A stretch of 64,000 nucleotides of DNA, from assembly GCA_004154925.1 (NCBI GenBank), contig QJNS01000104.1:1-64000 (forward strand), written 5' to 3'. This document shows positions 42,139 through 53,191 of the stretch, piece by piece; the stretch's first letter is position 1, and each line of letters opens with the position of its first letter. The notes below the pieces were generated by a model. That model did no database searches. It saw only the letters and a program-made list of their open reading frames with translations, and was not told the origin of the DNA. The DNA is from Monosporascus cannonballus (Eukaryota > Ascomycota > Sordariomycetes > Xylariales). Made by a program: the position numbers and the translations under genes.

Positions 42139-43086
42139 TCAATTCGGACTCCCATCTCCCCACTTGAAACAATCCCCGGTGTTGCATGCGAGATCGAACC
42201 ACTCCATCACCACATTCTCTTGGTTCTGGATATTATGGGTGACGTTCGCAGCGCTATAAGCCTCAAACCAGCCACTGGCACCGTAGATATGTTTAGTCCA
42301 GCCGGGAACGGGCGTGTCCGGCACGGTAGCCACGGGCTCCGCATCGAGCCCCAGGACCGCCGTCCACTGCTTGACGGCCTCGACATGGTTCACGTAGTCC
42401 AGGACGTCGTCCTCGGTGCCGTGAAAGATCTGCAGCTTGGGCCGCCAGCCGTCGCCGTACCCGGGGTACGCGGCCTCGACGAGCGCGGCCCACTCCTCAG
42501 GGCTCTTGGTGACGCGCCCCTGGGCGCACTCGCCGCCCCACACGGCGTACCCGTCGCCGGCAAAGCAGCCGAACGGCACGCCGGCGAAGGCGGAACCGGC
42601 GGCGAACAAGTCCGGGTACGCGCCGACGAGGACCTGGGTCATCATGGCTCCGCTCGAGACGCCCGTGACGAAGACGCGGGCCGGGTCGCCGTTATATTTC
42701 TCTAGAGCCCAGCGCGCCATGCTCGCGATGCCGAGGCTGTCACCGCCGCCGCCGTGCGACAGCGTCGCGTTCGACGACACGTCCCAGCACTTGTCCGCCG
42801 CATTCGGGCTGTCCGGGTAGATGACGATGAAGCCGTGGCGGTCCGCAAGCGCCGCGTACCGCGAACCCCGGTGGCACGCCTGCGCGTCCCCGTGACACCA
42901 GTGCGGGTTCACCAGGATCGCGGGCCGCGGCGACAGCGCGTCCGGTACGTAGATGTAGAACCCGACGTTCCGCGGGTTCGGCCCGAAGTCCGTCGTCACT
43001 TTCTCCAGCGATGCGGCGACCGCCAGGAGGGGCGTGCTGCTGCTGGCAAGGAGCGCCGTTACAACGTGTCGGAGGCGAGACAGCAT
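42139..43086 (-). CDS. Secreted CE1-type esterase (acetylxylan/feruloyl esterase, PHB-depolymerase fold), 315 aa
   Basis: Alpha/beta hydrolase that removes acetyl or feruloyl groups from plant xylan outside the cell. Single exon. N-terminal signal peptide MLSRLRHVVTALLASSSTPLLAVAAS. Core: VGFYIYVPDALSPRPAILVNPHWCHGDAQACH (oxyanion region), HGFIVIYPDSP, nucleophile Ser in VFVTGVSSGAMMTQVLVGAYPD (GxSxG, about 160), acid Asp in LQIFHGTEDDVL, and a His candidate near the C-terminus in AANVTHNIQ. The catalytic His is the least certain of the three. The final residues ACNTGDCFKWGDGSPN carry a likely disulphide pair. No carbohydrate-binding module. Length is typical for single-domain fungal CE1 (300-320). 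The preferred ester is inferred only. Confidence 0.9.
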   Translation of the reverse strand: MLSRLRHVVTALLASSSTPLLAVAASLEKVTTDFGPNPRNVGFYIYVPDALSPRPAILVNPHWCHGDAQACHRGSRYAALADRHGFIVIYPDSPNAADKCWDVSSNATLSHGGGGDSLGIASMARWALEKYNGDPARVFVTGVSSGAMMTQVLVGAYPDLFAAGSAFAGVPFGCFAGDGYAVWGGECAQGRVTKSPEEWAALVEAAYPGYGDGWRPKLQIFHGTEDDVLDYVNHVEAVKQWTAVLGLDAEPVATVPDTPVPGWTKHIYGASGWFEAYSAANVTHNIQNQENVVMEWFDLACNTGDCFKWGDGSPN

Positions 43087-43944
43087 TGTCGCAAGCTGGA
43101 TGAAACGTCTTTGTTGGTTGGGAAAAACGTGATCCTAGGGACGGAGGTTCTGGGCTATTTGAACATCGCGAGCTAGGGATATCCAAAACATCTTCCGCGT
43201 TCCCCGGCTTCCCGGCGCGGTGCAGGGGGGATCGCCCGCCTCTTGCGGAGGATGAGCCTCCGAAGTCATGCCAAGGCTGGAAACAGAACGCCCCATATGC
43301 GCCTAGCTAGATCGTGCTAGTGTTCTTCTCACAGCACTCGACTGCATCTTTCAACGACAAGGTGCAATGGGCTGCAATATGATTGGAGCAAGTATTAAAA
43401 CTGACTCTACATAATTACATGTCTTTGCTGGTGCTCGAAGTCCTTCAACGATACATCCACATATATTGACCATCACAAAGGGCGCCCGTCAAAGTTAAGT
43501 AGATAGATAGAATGGGTATGTGTCATAGTTAGAGTGATCGGAAGATAAGGGTGCATAAGGTGTGGAAAGTGTTAATTGTCTGACTAGACTTGAGCTCTAA
43601 GGAGGAAACTCTCTATGTGCTGTGGGCTCCCCGGAATAAAGTTGTTCCGGGGTACTTGGGGCATGATGAATAACAGTACTACCCCTATTCTATGACAGTA
43701 TGTAAAAGAATGCATGAAATGAAATGCAACGCATCTATGGATGCCTAATGGTGATGGATTATTGTCTCAATGATCAGCTCAGCTGAACAATCGCTGGCCC
43801 TACCGCACGATTCCCTTAGGCTGATGCTTTCCTCGTCTCAATGCAGTTAACAGTCATCCGATAGATGTCTTGACTCGAGAACAAGAGAGATGGCTCTGGG
43901 AAGAATCGGAGATACCATATACAAATTTGCCTTCGTCTGTCCCA
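43087..43944. other. Intergenic
   Basis: Promoter of the esterase and 3' flank of the exonuclease. No gene recognised. Confidence 0.5.
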
Positions 43945-45006
43945 CTACGGTAAGAGAATCCCTGGCAGTACGAGCTGCGGCGCAACATCTAAGAGGTTTT
44001 GCTGATTCTCCTGTGCAGCCTCCTCTGCTGCTTTCTTTGCTTCTTTGTCTTTTCGGTTCTTTCTCTTCTGTTCCTCCATCTTCCTCTCCCTTTCCACCCT
44101 CTGACGCTCCAATAACTTCCGCATGTCACAAGCCCATGCCTCGAGCTCTTGTGGGAAACGTAGACACCACAATGCGACCTCACGCGTTGTGAGAGTGTCC
44201 TCGACACAGTCATGGCCATTCTCTCCAACCTGGATGGTCGTGCCTAGGAGTATTTTGGCAAGATCTTTGAGGCTCCAAATGCGTCCAAGTTTGTCCTCCA
44301 TGCCAAACACGGCTTCAGCCGTTTGTATCGTGGTGTCTACCACCCGATCATGTGCGAGCCTTAGCATAAACAGGTCCGACTGCAAGTCCTGGCCAATAAG
44401 TATGGTGTCTGGACCAACATATTTGAGCAACTCGGTGCGAGCGCCCCGCCAGCCGTAGAGCAGGCGGCCTTCGAAGCGGGCTGACTGCATCGCAGCAGGT
44501 GTCAAACCACTGTACCGAGTTCTCCAGTTCGAGACTCTCTGGGTGGGCTGGACAAGCATGTCGATCAGAATCTCGCCAGTGAGGCCGTCGACTGCGCACA
44601 GCTGGCCCAGCTCGCTCACCTCGCATCGATTGGCTCCTTCCGAAAAGGGCACGCTAACCATCTCGCAGTCGAGAACGACGACCCTTCTCTTGGGTTTTCC
44701 AATACGCAATCGACATGATAGCCGACGTGTCGAAATAACATCAGTCAAATTGACGCCTTTGGGCACATAAACGTCGTCGCGCAGAAAGGTAAGTTCGGAT
44801 GGCGTAAGATATCGGCGAGTGGTCAGTCGCTCCTCGGTATGGCAGCGTAGTTTCAGGGCTTCGAAGAGGATGTCCTGGTGAGCTGGGGAGAAGAGGGAGT
44901 ATTGATTTTGTCTGTAAGAAATCGTTGTTTGCGGGGAGACGGCTATCATGGGGTAGATGCTAGGCTGCGCCAGGTTGGCAGATGTGTCCATGAGCGTCAT
45001 TGCCAT
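43945..45006 (-). CDS. DEDDh 3'-5' exonuclease (REX/ISG20-like), 353 aa
   Basis: RNase T/DnaQ-like exonuclease of the REX family, which trims the 3' ends of structured RNAs or rRNA. Single exon of 353 residues. ExoI: RRVVVLDCEMVSV (DxE, about 112). ExoII: DTILIGQDLQSDLFML (Asp). ExoIII: GHDCVEDTLTTREVALW (HxxxD). All four acidic residues and the His are present. The N-terminal 100 residues (QYSLFSPAHQDILFEALKLRCH ... VYVPKGVNL) are an added fungal region without a domain I can name. The C-terminus is a charged coiled-coil-like helix (RKMEEQKRKNRKDKEAKKAA). Motifs fit the REXO1/REX3 branch better than REX2 or PAN2, but the exact orthologue is not settled. Probably nuclear or nucleolar. Confidence 0.88.
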   Translation of the reverse strand: MAMTLMDTSANLAQPSIYPMIAVSPQTTISYRQNQYSLFSPAHQDILFEALKLRCHTEERLTTRRYLTPSELTFLRDDVYVPKGVNLTDVISTRRLSCRLRIGKPKRRVVVLDCEMVSVPFSEGANRCEVSELGQLCAVDGLTGEILIDMLVQPTQRVSNWRTRYSGLTPAAMQSARFEGRLLYGWRGARTELLKYVGPDTILIGQDLQSDLFMLRLAHDRVVDTTIQTAEAVFGMEDKLGRIWSLKDLAKILLGTTIQVGENGHDCVEDTLTTREVALWCLRFPQELEAWACDMRKLLERQRVERERKMEEQKRKNRKDKEAKKAAEEAAQENQQNLLDVAPQLVLPGILLP

Positions 45007-45688
45007 AACTAGCTCTCCTGATATTGATGTTAAAGGATGATGGAATTAAATTCGTTACAATTTCAGCGCGTTAGAGTGCTTTTAAACAAAGTAGAAGTTG
45101 GGAAGGACAGGCTGCCGGCGACGTGAGATTTGCTGAGCGGTAAGCATTGCTGCTCGAGGCCACGGCTGGGCTGGCAGGAATGTCCACGTGATAAGGCCTC
45201 CCGCCTGTGTAACAGCTGCATCAGACAGACACTCTTTTGTGACATGTTAAGAAGTTGGTTGGCCGAGTTAGTCGTTGGTGAACCAACAATAATAATGTTT
45301 TTCCCTCAGGAACGATTTGGCTATTATTAGGCCAACCCTTTATCTATTGTCCATACTGCCAGGAGATACCTAGTAAGCCTGTAGAAGCAGCGTCTAATCC
45401 AACTCACGCAAGTAATTGATACAGTATTCCTCAACTCCATGAAGACCGATCCTGCGCTGGCGTGCCATTGTTCCCGGAAACATTGCCAATTGCCAGCCCT
45501 CACCCTAGCTCACTAGCAACCTTGACCTCGAGCATGAGATCGACGCCATTCGTATACAGACTCCCCGTCAAGGCCCTCAAAATCCGACGATCAACTCGAA
45601 CTGTTTGGCCAGTTAAAAGTCCAGCATAAGAATGAGCAACGGCTTCCTCATCAGCAAGATCGGAATCAACAGGATGGGGTGATAACAG
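45007..45688. other. Intergenic
   Basis: No coding region recognised. Confidence 0.5.
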
Positions 45689-46963
45689 TTAGGTGGGTGC
45701 TCCAGGCTGGATCGATCGGCCTGGAGGGGCGGGTTCGATTGGATGACTTTGTATGTTAAACGTAGCGCCGCTCGTATATGAAGACAAGTCTGGCCAACCC
45801 ACATCCCCATTTGGTAGCACTTTGGGGCGGAGCTGGAGGCCGCTCTTGAGGGATTCGGCATGGAGTCGCATTATGGTGTACATGCAATACATCCAGTGGG
45901 CGGTCTTAAGTTCATTGTTTCTCATCCCTCTCCACTACAAATGTCTAGTCAGTAATACGTTCTCATCCGGGACTCGGGTTGGTTAGCAGACAAGTCTCGG
46001 GGGCCTGAGCTACCGAAATCCCTACCAAAAAGTTTTGAGAAAGTGAAACGGGAGGTAAGGAACGAGGGGTGACTTGGCGATGCTTACTCTCGACTGGCCG
46101 AATCTTTCCACCTTGTACTGAGGGATTGGGATAGCGATCCTTGACCCGAGGTTCATGATGGCCAGGTCTAGAATGTAGTCCTGCCTCTCTGTATAAGAAA
46201 GCGAGTCTCTGCCACTGGGGAGGTCTACAATCGGGGGCTCAGCAGGCAGCCATTCTCCCATTCTCAGGACACACTGCAATTTCTGGGAGACGGGCATAGA
46301 TCTGAATTCCTCTATAGCGTCTGACATCAATGCGATTACGAGGCCCCGCTCGATGTCAGTAGCCGGGTTTGCCCTGAACAGCCCCCATTTGGCTTCCGGC
46401 CTTGAGTGCAACATCCTCGGATTTTTTATAAAGACTGGGGCATATTAGTGAAGGGGGGTGCAGTGAACCGGGTCCTCCCGACCAATTTGCCACTAGATGG
46501 CCAATGTCCTGCTGGATTTCGAGCAACCGACGCGGCAAGGGAGCGAGGACGCGTGAGGCTCAGTAGGGATCCCAGATTCTGACCAGGGTAGGTTCATATA
46601 ATATTGTGTTTGACTGACACTTGTTTGCACGTCACCACCGCCTGTTTGTGCTCCATGAGGAAACTCCATAGGGTGCATAGGAGCTATAGGCGCTCGTGGA
46701 AAGGGAGAAGCTGGGGGCAATGGTTGCTGAGGCGAAAATATTCCGACAGTTCCCTGGCGGCTCGAAAGATTTTGTTCGGGTCGCGGTGGATGTTGTCGGG
46801 CTGGTTGAAGCTGTGGTACCCAGGGCTCCTCGGGGGGCTGTTGGTATGCCAAGCTTGCCGGGTCTCCTAAAGTTATTGGACCCGACGGAGGCATTTGGTA
46901 ACATGGAGCTTGCTGTTGCATTTGAGGGGGACTCCTCTCGGACTCTTCATCTTCGAAATTCAT
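45689..46963 (-). CDS. Pro/Gln-rich hypothetical protein; central splicing unresolved
   Basis: First exon from ATG 46963 gives a Pro/Gln-rich N-terminus (MNFEDEESERSPPQMQQQ, later PPEEPWVPQLQPARQHPPRP), like a disordered regulatory region. A later exon (about 46430..46088) encodes a helical domain with ATDIERGLVIALMSDAIEEF, MGEWLPAEPPIVDLPSG and QDYILDLAIMNLGSRIAIP. A 153-bp intron (GTAAGC...TTTGTAG, branch TACTGAC) joins it in frame to the last exon 45934..45689 (WRGMRNNELKTAHWMYCMY ... IQPGAPT). Between 46560 and 46430 no single GT-AG intron joins exon 1 to the domain in frame. The acceptor at about 46432 (CACTAATATGCCCCAG) looks good but no matching donor was found, so a small extra exon or a frameshift is likely. 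Family not recognised. Confidence 0.55.
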
Positions 46964-47809
46964 TTTGTCGATGGTGATATTCGCTATGTTGCTGAGGGTG
47001 ATGAATCGATAAAGTGCGATTGTTTATATATCTTTCTATGGGTGATATTTGGGTTGACGGAATAGATAGACCATCTAGCATTGCTGGTGTAGGACGAGGG
47101 CGACATTTGTTTACACCTTAATTTGGCCATAATGCCCGAGACAGATCGTTCGGAAGTGGCTTCCTTATACCTCTTTCAAGTAGCTAGTTTCATGTCAGTT
47201 ATATGACTACATCTTCGTAGATTAAATTCCAATATTAGCAGCAACAGCTGCCCCACTGCTTGTTCTAATCCAGATCGCATGTCCGCTTTGCTTGAGAAAG
47301 TTTCCGTTGGGCTAACTAGACGATGAGTGTTATACCTTGTCTTTGTAAGAGTATAGATAGACTGAAGGAAGGAAGAACCGGTAGTTCTGCACACATGGTA
47401 AGGAGAGTACCGGACAACTGCTCTCAATACGCTCTCCAAGGTGAAGTCACGCCCTAGCGGTTATGAAAGCTGCATAGAGGCTGCTCGGCTCCATTTGGGA
47501 TGGGGACGGATTACATGCAGATTCGTAACCGGAGAGGATATTAGTACCGTGTGGGTTTGCAACAAGGCTTAATTATAAGCAATATTTCTCTATTGCTTTT
47601 GCGTTGGCTGCAATGGTACTACCCGCAGGGTATCAGTTTATATCGTGAACTAGGCTTCTGGCGGGGACGGTGGGAGATTCGAGGGCCAGCATGATAACCA
47701 GGTAGTCATTGCATACGAACATTAACGCAGGTGTCGTACGATGCCGGTTCCAATTTGGTGGACACGCCATATAAAACATGACTAGTCTTCCATCACCACC
47801 CCTTAACCC
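46964..47809. other. Intergenic
   Basis: No coding region recognised. Confidence 0.5.
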
Positions 47810-48584
47810 TTACAGACCCTTCTTGCCAGCATGCCGCTTGGCCGCCTCCGCATTACTGAACGGGAACCCGCTCGTGCGCTTATCTGCGCCGGTACGCTTG
47901 CTGATGCGCGCTCTCTCGCCGCCAAACATTAAACACCAGAGGCCCGACGACGCCAAGACGACGTTGCCGATAAACCCTAGCATGAAACCTGTCTGTCCCG
48001 CTACGTTGTACTGCGCCCAGCAGTAGAAGGCGGTCGACCCGTGGTAAAGCGTCGTGATGAGTAGCACGGCGGATGCAAATGGAGATGGCTGGTCTCCGGG
48101 TGCTGTCTTGCATTAGCGACGAATCCCATGGTTGACTCCATTCCCCTCGCCCTTCCCGCTCCATCCATCCCAACCAGTCTATACAGCTTCAAAGCTCTAA
48201 GATGTGAGAGCAAGGGCCGTCGCGGGGGCGCCGAATTATTCCGGCAGGTGGGGTCAATTGGGTGCAAAATATTCACTTACTCTCAACCAAGGAAGTCAAG
48301 GGTAGACTCCCCGTCAAAACCACTGTCACGAGTCCCAGGGCGAGTTGCGCAAAACCCAGCGAGCGCGCATAGTACGTCGCCAAGACGTTCGAAGGATTGA
48401 TAGCCGCCGTTGCCAAGTCAAGTGTCAGCAGCCCGTTGATGGCCTGCGGCCAGATGATCAAGGGGAGGGCTTGCAGCAAGTGCCAACCACATGAGGCGAA
48501 ACTGTATGTTGAGATGGCCTGGGCGGCTTGTGAGTTACGCGGCACAGAAAGGAGTTGGCAGTCGCAAGGGTTACTTACATCCAT
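47810..48584 (-). CDS. Four-helix integral membrane protein, 178 aa
   Basis: Three exons: 48584..48579 (only ATG GAT), 48518..48281 and 48102..47810. Introns are 60 bp (GTAAGT...GCCGCCCAG) and 178 bp (GTAAGT...AAGACAG, branch GCTAAT). Frame is kept at both joins, giving MDAISTYSFASCGWHLLQA. Four hydrophobic segments are visible: WHLLQALPLIIW, AQLALGLVTVVLTGSL, SAVLLITTLYHGSTAFYCW and GFMLGFIGNVVLASSGLWCLMF. A basic tail follows (RARISKRTGADKRTSGFPFSN...KRHAGKKGL) that would lie in the cytosol. This looks like one of the small conserved fungal membrane proteins of unknown role; no transporter or enzyme motif is seen. Two good branch/acceptor signals and the restored membrane topology support the model; the two-codon first exon is inferred. 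Confidence 0.8.
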
Positions 48585-51007
48585 GTTCAAAGTGCTGGAC
48601 AATTGGTCTTCAGTTTGGGCGTTTACGGATGCGGGTTATTCTTCCTTCGTAGTTGATGATAGCAAAATGAGGTGCAAAGTGTATGGTGATTCGCGATGTA
48701 TATCTTGTTAGGTGAACTGCTGGAACTGCTGCTTTCCCAGATGAATGGTCAATGACGATCTTAGCACTGAACCAACGACGTCATTGGCTATGTTATGTAA
48801 GCGGCTAACGTTTTAATAAATATATATGTCTAATTCAGATTAACGCATATGTGAATCTCAGGTTGAGCCTCAGCTCTGCAGTGCACGCTCCCTTACAAAC
48901 CTTACTTCTACTCCCGAATCCTTCAGGCCGGAGCATATATCCTCCAGCTGCTCGACTGCACCAACTTTGCCGTCCGCACTTACAGTGTCTCCACGCTTCT
49001 ACGTAGAAACCCCCCTCAAAGGGATACACGTCTTATCAATCGAAATGAGGCGCTAAATTAATACGAATACATACATAGTAGCTCACTTGGCTGGTATGGT
49101 TTGCTTACTAGCCGCAGTAAATGAATCACTTAGACACCACGGCATCCCAAGGACTCGCCAGAAACCTAATCCAGACCCTCAATGTGTTCTCCCTGCGTCC
49201 CTGCTAGGGGATCGACGATTGATTTAGACTGTATCCCAATAGTGATACGGAACGGTTACCTTATATCGCGAGAAGGCTTTAACGTACGTACCGACACGAG
49301 GGGCGCTCGCTATAGCTCTCCTTATAGTTTCTCGGCACCACAATCTTAGTGCACGGGCTCTAGTAGGCGCGCGTCGCAGCCCCCGAGGTCATATTCTGGG
49401 TTACTATAGATATTCCGTGCCGATCCCCCATGGTCCAAGGTCGAAGAACCCACCTCGCATCATTTTCTAGGGGTAATGAATACCTTGGTGTTGCCGTGAG
49501 ATAAAGTACACCTAGAGAAAATTCACGGAGATGAAACGTCTAACCAATACTAGATAGTACGCCACGAAAGCTTGTCCTGCAGTGTGACGAAGTCAACTTC
49601 CTGTCGTAACTGCACATGTGGAAACTTGCGGGGAAGAGATACCTCAGTTACGCATATTCTGTGCTCATTACGCTATGCATGAGCTTTAGCTCTCGCCTGG
49701 CCTGACCAAATTCCGTTCCTCGGTAAACGGGCATTCAGCAGGTCATCCTTAGCGTTGTGTCCCATTTAGCCTTGGCGCATCTATACACATAGATACTACA
49801 AGCAAATGCGAAACCCCCAAGATATTGAAACGGGTCAATCACTTACCTCAGAACGGATACTCCGGCACGAGTTCTCTTCTGTTACTGAGTCTACATTACC
49901 TGGTGACTTACCGCCGCCATGGTGTTGCATACGATTGACTAGGTATTGATTATTCTGAGGAGTAGCGTGCCCGTCGGTAGAAGTGCACATTTCTGAGATT
50001 TGTTTCTATTGGGAATACATCTAGACTTTTATAATTTATACGACCCCAAAAGTACTTATTTCTTCCATTTCTACACGTGACGCACGACTTGCCGAGCCTA
50101 GTTACCTGACCCTAAACTGCCTTCTGAGACTAGGGGAGTAGGCGGGCTAAGTAACTTGAGTCCCCCCTTCTGCATGTTTGACATTGTACGTTCGAATCAC
50201 CCCTAGGAGCAATTCTGGGCCGTCTCGTCCCCTTCTCGCTAAGACTCGAAGTATTGGCCCGCCAACCAGCTCGCTCGAAGCTGCTAGCTATTCATTTTTT
50301 CGGAAGAGACTCTCTAAGTATATTGAAAGAGGTAGGCGGTCTTCCTCGACCGTGCATTTACTCTATCTCGCCCAAATCATTAGGGGCAATGCTTTCCAGA
50401 TTTATTTGTGGCCAATTCCCGGAGATGGGTATTATACAGAGGGAGTCTTTCGACGTATCGAAAGGGGTAGGTGGTCAGTTTGTTTCGACCTTCTTGTCCT
50501 ACTATACCAAGCTCCGGTGATATCAAGCTAGGACCGTCAAGAACCAGCCAAGTCAGCCGGGAGTTCGACCATAGAATTCCATAGGCGCGTAGTACGACTC
50601 CTTCGGAACCAAGGTGGAATCACCTATCTCCTGAACATGATAGCTTCATCTCAGTAGGCCTAAACAGGCCAACCGCGAGGTGCTTTAAAGCAAACCATCT
50701 TGCTACGATATATGAGAGCGAAACCATCCGCCTACAGCCAAAATAGGTTCTTCGAAATAACCTTCAACAAGGGCCCCGCTTCATAATATTTTCGAACGGG
50801 CGAGCTCGCTTAGGGTTGTTGCGAGCGGATGTTGCCATCGTGCTGTCGTCCCTCAGAGATGGAAGGCGTACTATAAAGATAGGTGATATCTCTTCTTATC
50901 GTCCGTGTTTTTATCTTTCCGATCGTCGTTCCCCCTTAGTGAAAGCTCAGCGGCTAAGCATACAATACACACTTCCGTATCTCTCACGTCTGGTTTGAAG
51001 AAACAAG
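48585..51007. other. Gene-poor stretch
   Basis: About 2.4 kb without a recognisable gene. Around 50.3-50.5 kb two loosely similar segments share GAAAG(A/G)GGTAGG(C/T)GGTC about 155 bp apart. Confidence 0.45.
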
Positions 51008-52160
51008 ATGGCTTCTTCCAGGCTCCTCGCAGCGACGCTGCTTTTCGCGGGGCGGTTCCGCCTACGCCCAAGGTGTCTTCGACACGTTCACCGTCAACTG
51101 CCGGCCCCTGGCCGTCCAGCGGCGGGACCCCATCGTCAGCCCCAGCGCTGACCTGTTGGACCACGTGCACCCGGTGATCGGCGGCGCCAACTTCTTCGCG
51201 GGGACGCCCCCGGCCAACGCGCAGACGTCGGCGGCGACGACCTGCGACAAGGAGCTCGACCACTCCATCTACTGGGTACCCCAGCTGTACCACATAACGG
51301 TCGACAACTAGTACGAGACGGTTGAGTTAAAAGGGATCCGTGAGTTGACGCGCGCGCTCCTTCTGCTCCCGCTTAGGGTAGCTATCAGTTAATTCTAACG
51401 CAACACGCGGGACAGGCCGTCTACTACCAGAACTGGGCCTGTGACTACGACCCGGGACTCACGTCCTGCCCGAGCTACAAGACCAAATTCGCACGCCCCT
51501 TCCCGGAGCGCTTGCAGATGGTGGCGGGAGACCCGACGAAGCGCACGTTCGACCCGTCAGCCATCGAGCAGCGCTCCGTCAACCACCTGTGCTTCCTCGG
51601 GGGCGGCGGCTCCGTGCAGACCAAGAGCCTGGCGCTCGCAGGTCATCTTCCTGTCGTGCAGGAACGGCAGGGATCTCAATTCGCCTGACCACAAGATCCA
51701 CGTGAATCGTCCCCGTTTTTCCCAACAAGGAAGAGTCAGGCCGGGCTGCCCGCCGGTCACCGAACGTAGCTAACAACATCCCCACTCACAGCTGTTCTAC
51801 CCGGACCCCCGGTACGGCGACTACAACGGCGGCATGTGCCTCGAGTCGCACCCGATCGCGGTCATCACCATCTTCTACGAGTTCTTCTTTAATACGTCGA
51901 AGTACAACGATCGCAACTTCCATTTCGCGCAGGGCGACAAGACCGGCAACGGTTTCCGCGGGTGACTTCGGTAAACCCCAGCCATCTATCCGCCCCTTAT
52001 CCCCAGTAGTCGTTGCCCAAAGCCGTCCGAATTCCATCCACGGTAGAAACGAAACTTACTGACTCTCTCGCCGCAGTTAACGGCTGGGAGGACCTGCAAC
52101 GCCTGGGCGACGCGCACCGGACGTGCACTGGCCGCGAGGGCGTCGACGCGCCCCGAGAAG

Positions 52161-52245
<85 letters not shown>

Positions 52246-52253
52246 NNNCCCAC

Positions 52254-52289
<36 letters not shown>

Positions 52290-52405
52290 AGGAGATCAGG
52301 CTCAACGGCGCGGTGCTCGCGCAGCTGCGGCGGCAAGCTCCCTTCGGCGAGACGCCGGTGCGGGCCAAGCGGAGCGGCGTCATGGCCGAGGAGTTAATAA
52401 CTTAA
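51008..52405 (+). pseudogene. DUF1996-domain secreted protein gene, disrupted
   Basis: Pieces match the fungal DUF1996 family (secreted proteins of unknown role), but no single reading frame survives. A signal-like start MASSRLLAATLLFAG at 51008 is followed by a shift at a GGGG run (51049-51052) into SAYAQGVFDTFTVNCRPL, RRDPIVSPSADLLDHVHPVIG and HSIYWVPQLYH. TAG at 51309 follows. After a likely intron come VYYQNWACDYDPG, FPERLQMVAGDPTKRTFD and NHLCFLGGGGS. A shift near 51630 leads to QVIFLSCRNGRDLNSPDHK, a likely intron to LFYPDPRYGDYNGGMCLESHPI and IFYEFFFNTSKYNDRNFHF. A shift at a GGG run near 51959 leads to DF and, past an intron, NGWEDLQRLGDAHRTC. The 3' part crosses the assembly gap. Real decay and homopolymer sequence errors cannot be separated here. 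Confidence 0.75.
52162..52288. other. Assembly gap flanked by poly-G (left) and poly-C (right)
   Basis: 84 consecutive G (52162-52245), three N (52246-52248), then about 40 C with two A interruptions (52249-52288). Left contig end in G and right contig start in C is the pattern expected if reads running into the gap from both sides end in artefactual poly-G. The true gap size and sequence are unknown. Confidence 0.9.
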
Positions 52406-53191
52406 TAACTCTCTTCTTCGCGGATGACCTGCTACGGAGGAGAAGGAGCGTTTGGATTGCGCGAGATTGAGTTACATATTCACATCGATTTGGATGGTAT
52501 TGACTTCATTGGTAACACATCCGTATCCGCGCGGACATATTCCACCTCACTAGGTACCTATACTCGGATAGATGCATATCAGCCTAACAATCAGAAAATG
52601 ACGTCATAGTCCTCCCATTCGATGAGCACCTGAAATAAACCGTGTTTGATTGGCCGCTCGTTGGCACAGTGTAGATATCCCTCCATTTTCGTACAGACGG
52701 TGATTATCTGCCTCAAAAAGCAGTGACAGCATAGTCCGCGATACACAGTACGGCCCGCGCTTGGCACGATAAGAACCCCTACTCAGTCGCACGAGATCTC
52801 GCCGCCACCCCCGCGAAGCCGATCTCGCATGGCGCAAACCCAAAAGTCCGCATGCCATTTTCAGAGCAACAGTCGCATCTCCCGCCCGGTGCTTGTCACG
52901 ATAATTTGTCAGACAGCATACCACCCCTAGCTATTTTCTTTTCTTCACTCACGCTCACTCTATCCTTCATCTCTCTATATCCGGGACAATTGATTACAAG
53001 GTCTTACGGACAACCAAACTCCATCCAATCTCAATTAGATTGATTCCTACCCACGGAGAGTCCCGCCATAAAAAAAGCGAACACCACCAAAGTGCGACAC
53101 CCGCGGTCACCACGTCCCCGTCGCCGGCCAACTCTACAATCGGAGCCGCAGCACCAGGCGGAGAATCTCGATATAACGCACGCCATGCACG
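52406..53191. other. Intergenic, NAR1 upstream region
   Basis: No gene recognised. The last 150 bp form the C/A-rich leader of NAR1. Confidence 0.5.

Noticed and set aside
50290..50510. Two loosely similar segments about 155 bp apart as a tandem repeat
   Set aside because: Only about 17 bases align well; too weak to call without a dot plot.
52013..52470. Frames encoding poly-Gly or poly-Pro across 52.16-52.29 kb
   Set aside because: Translation of the artefactual poly-G/poly-C gap, not a real low-complexity protein.
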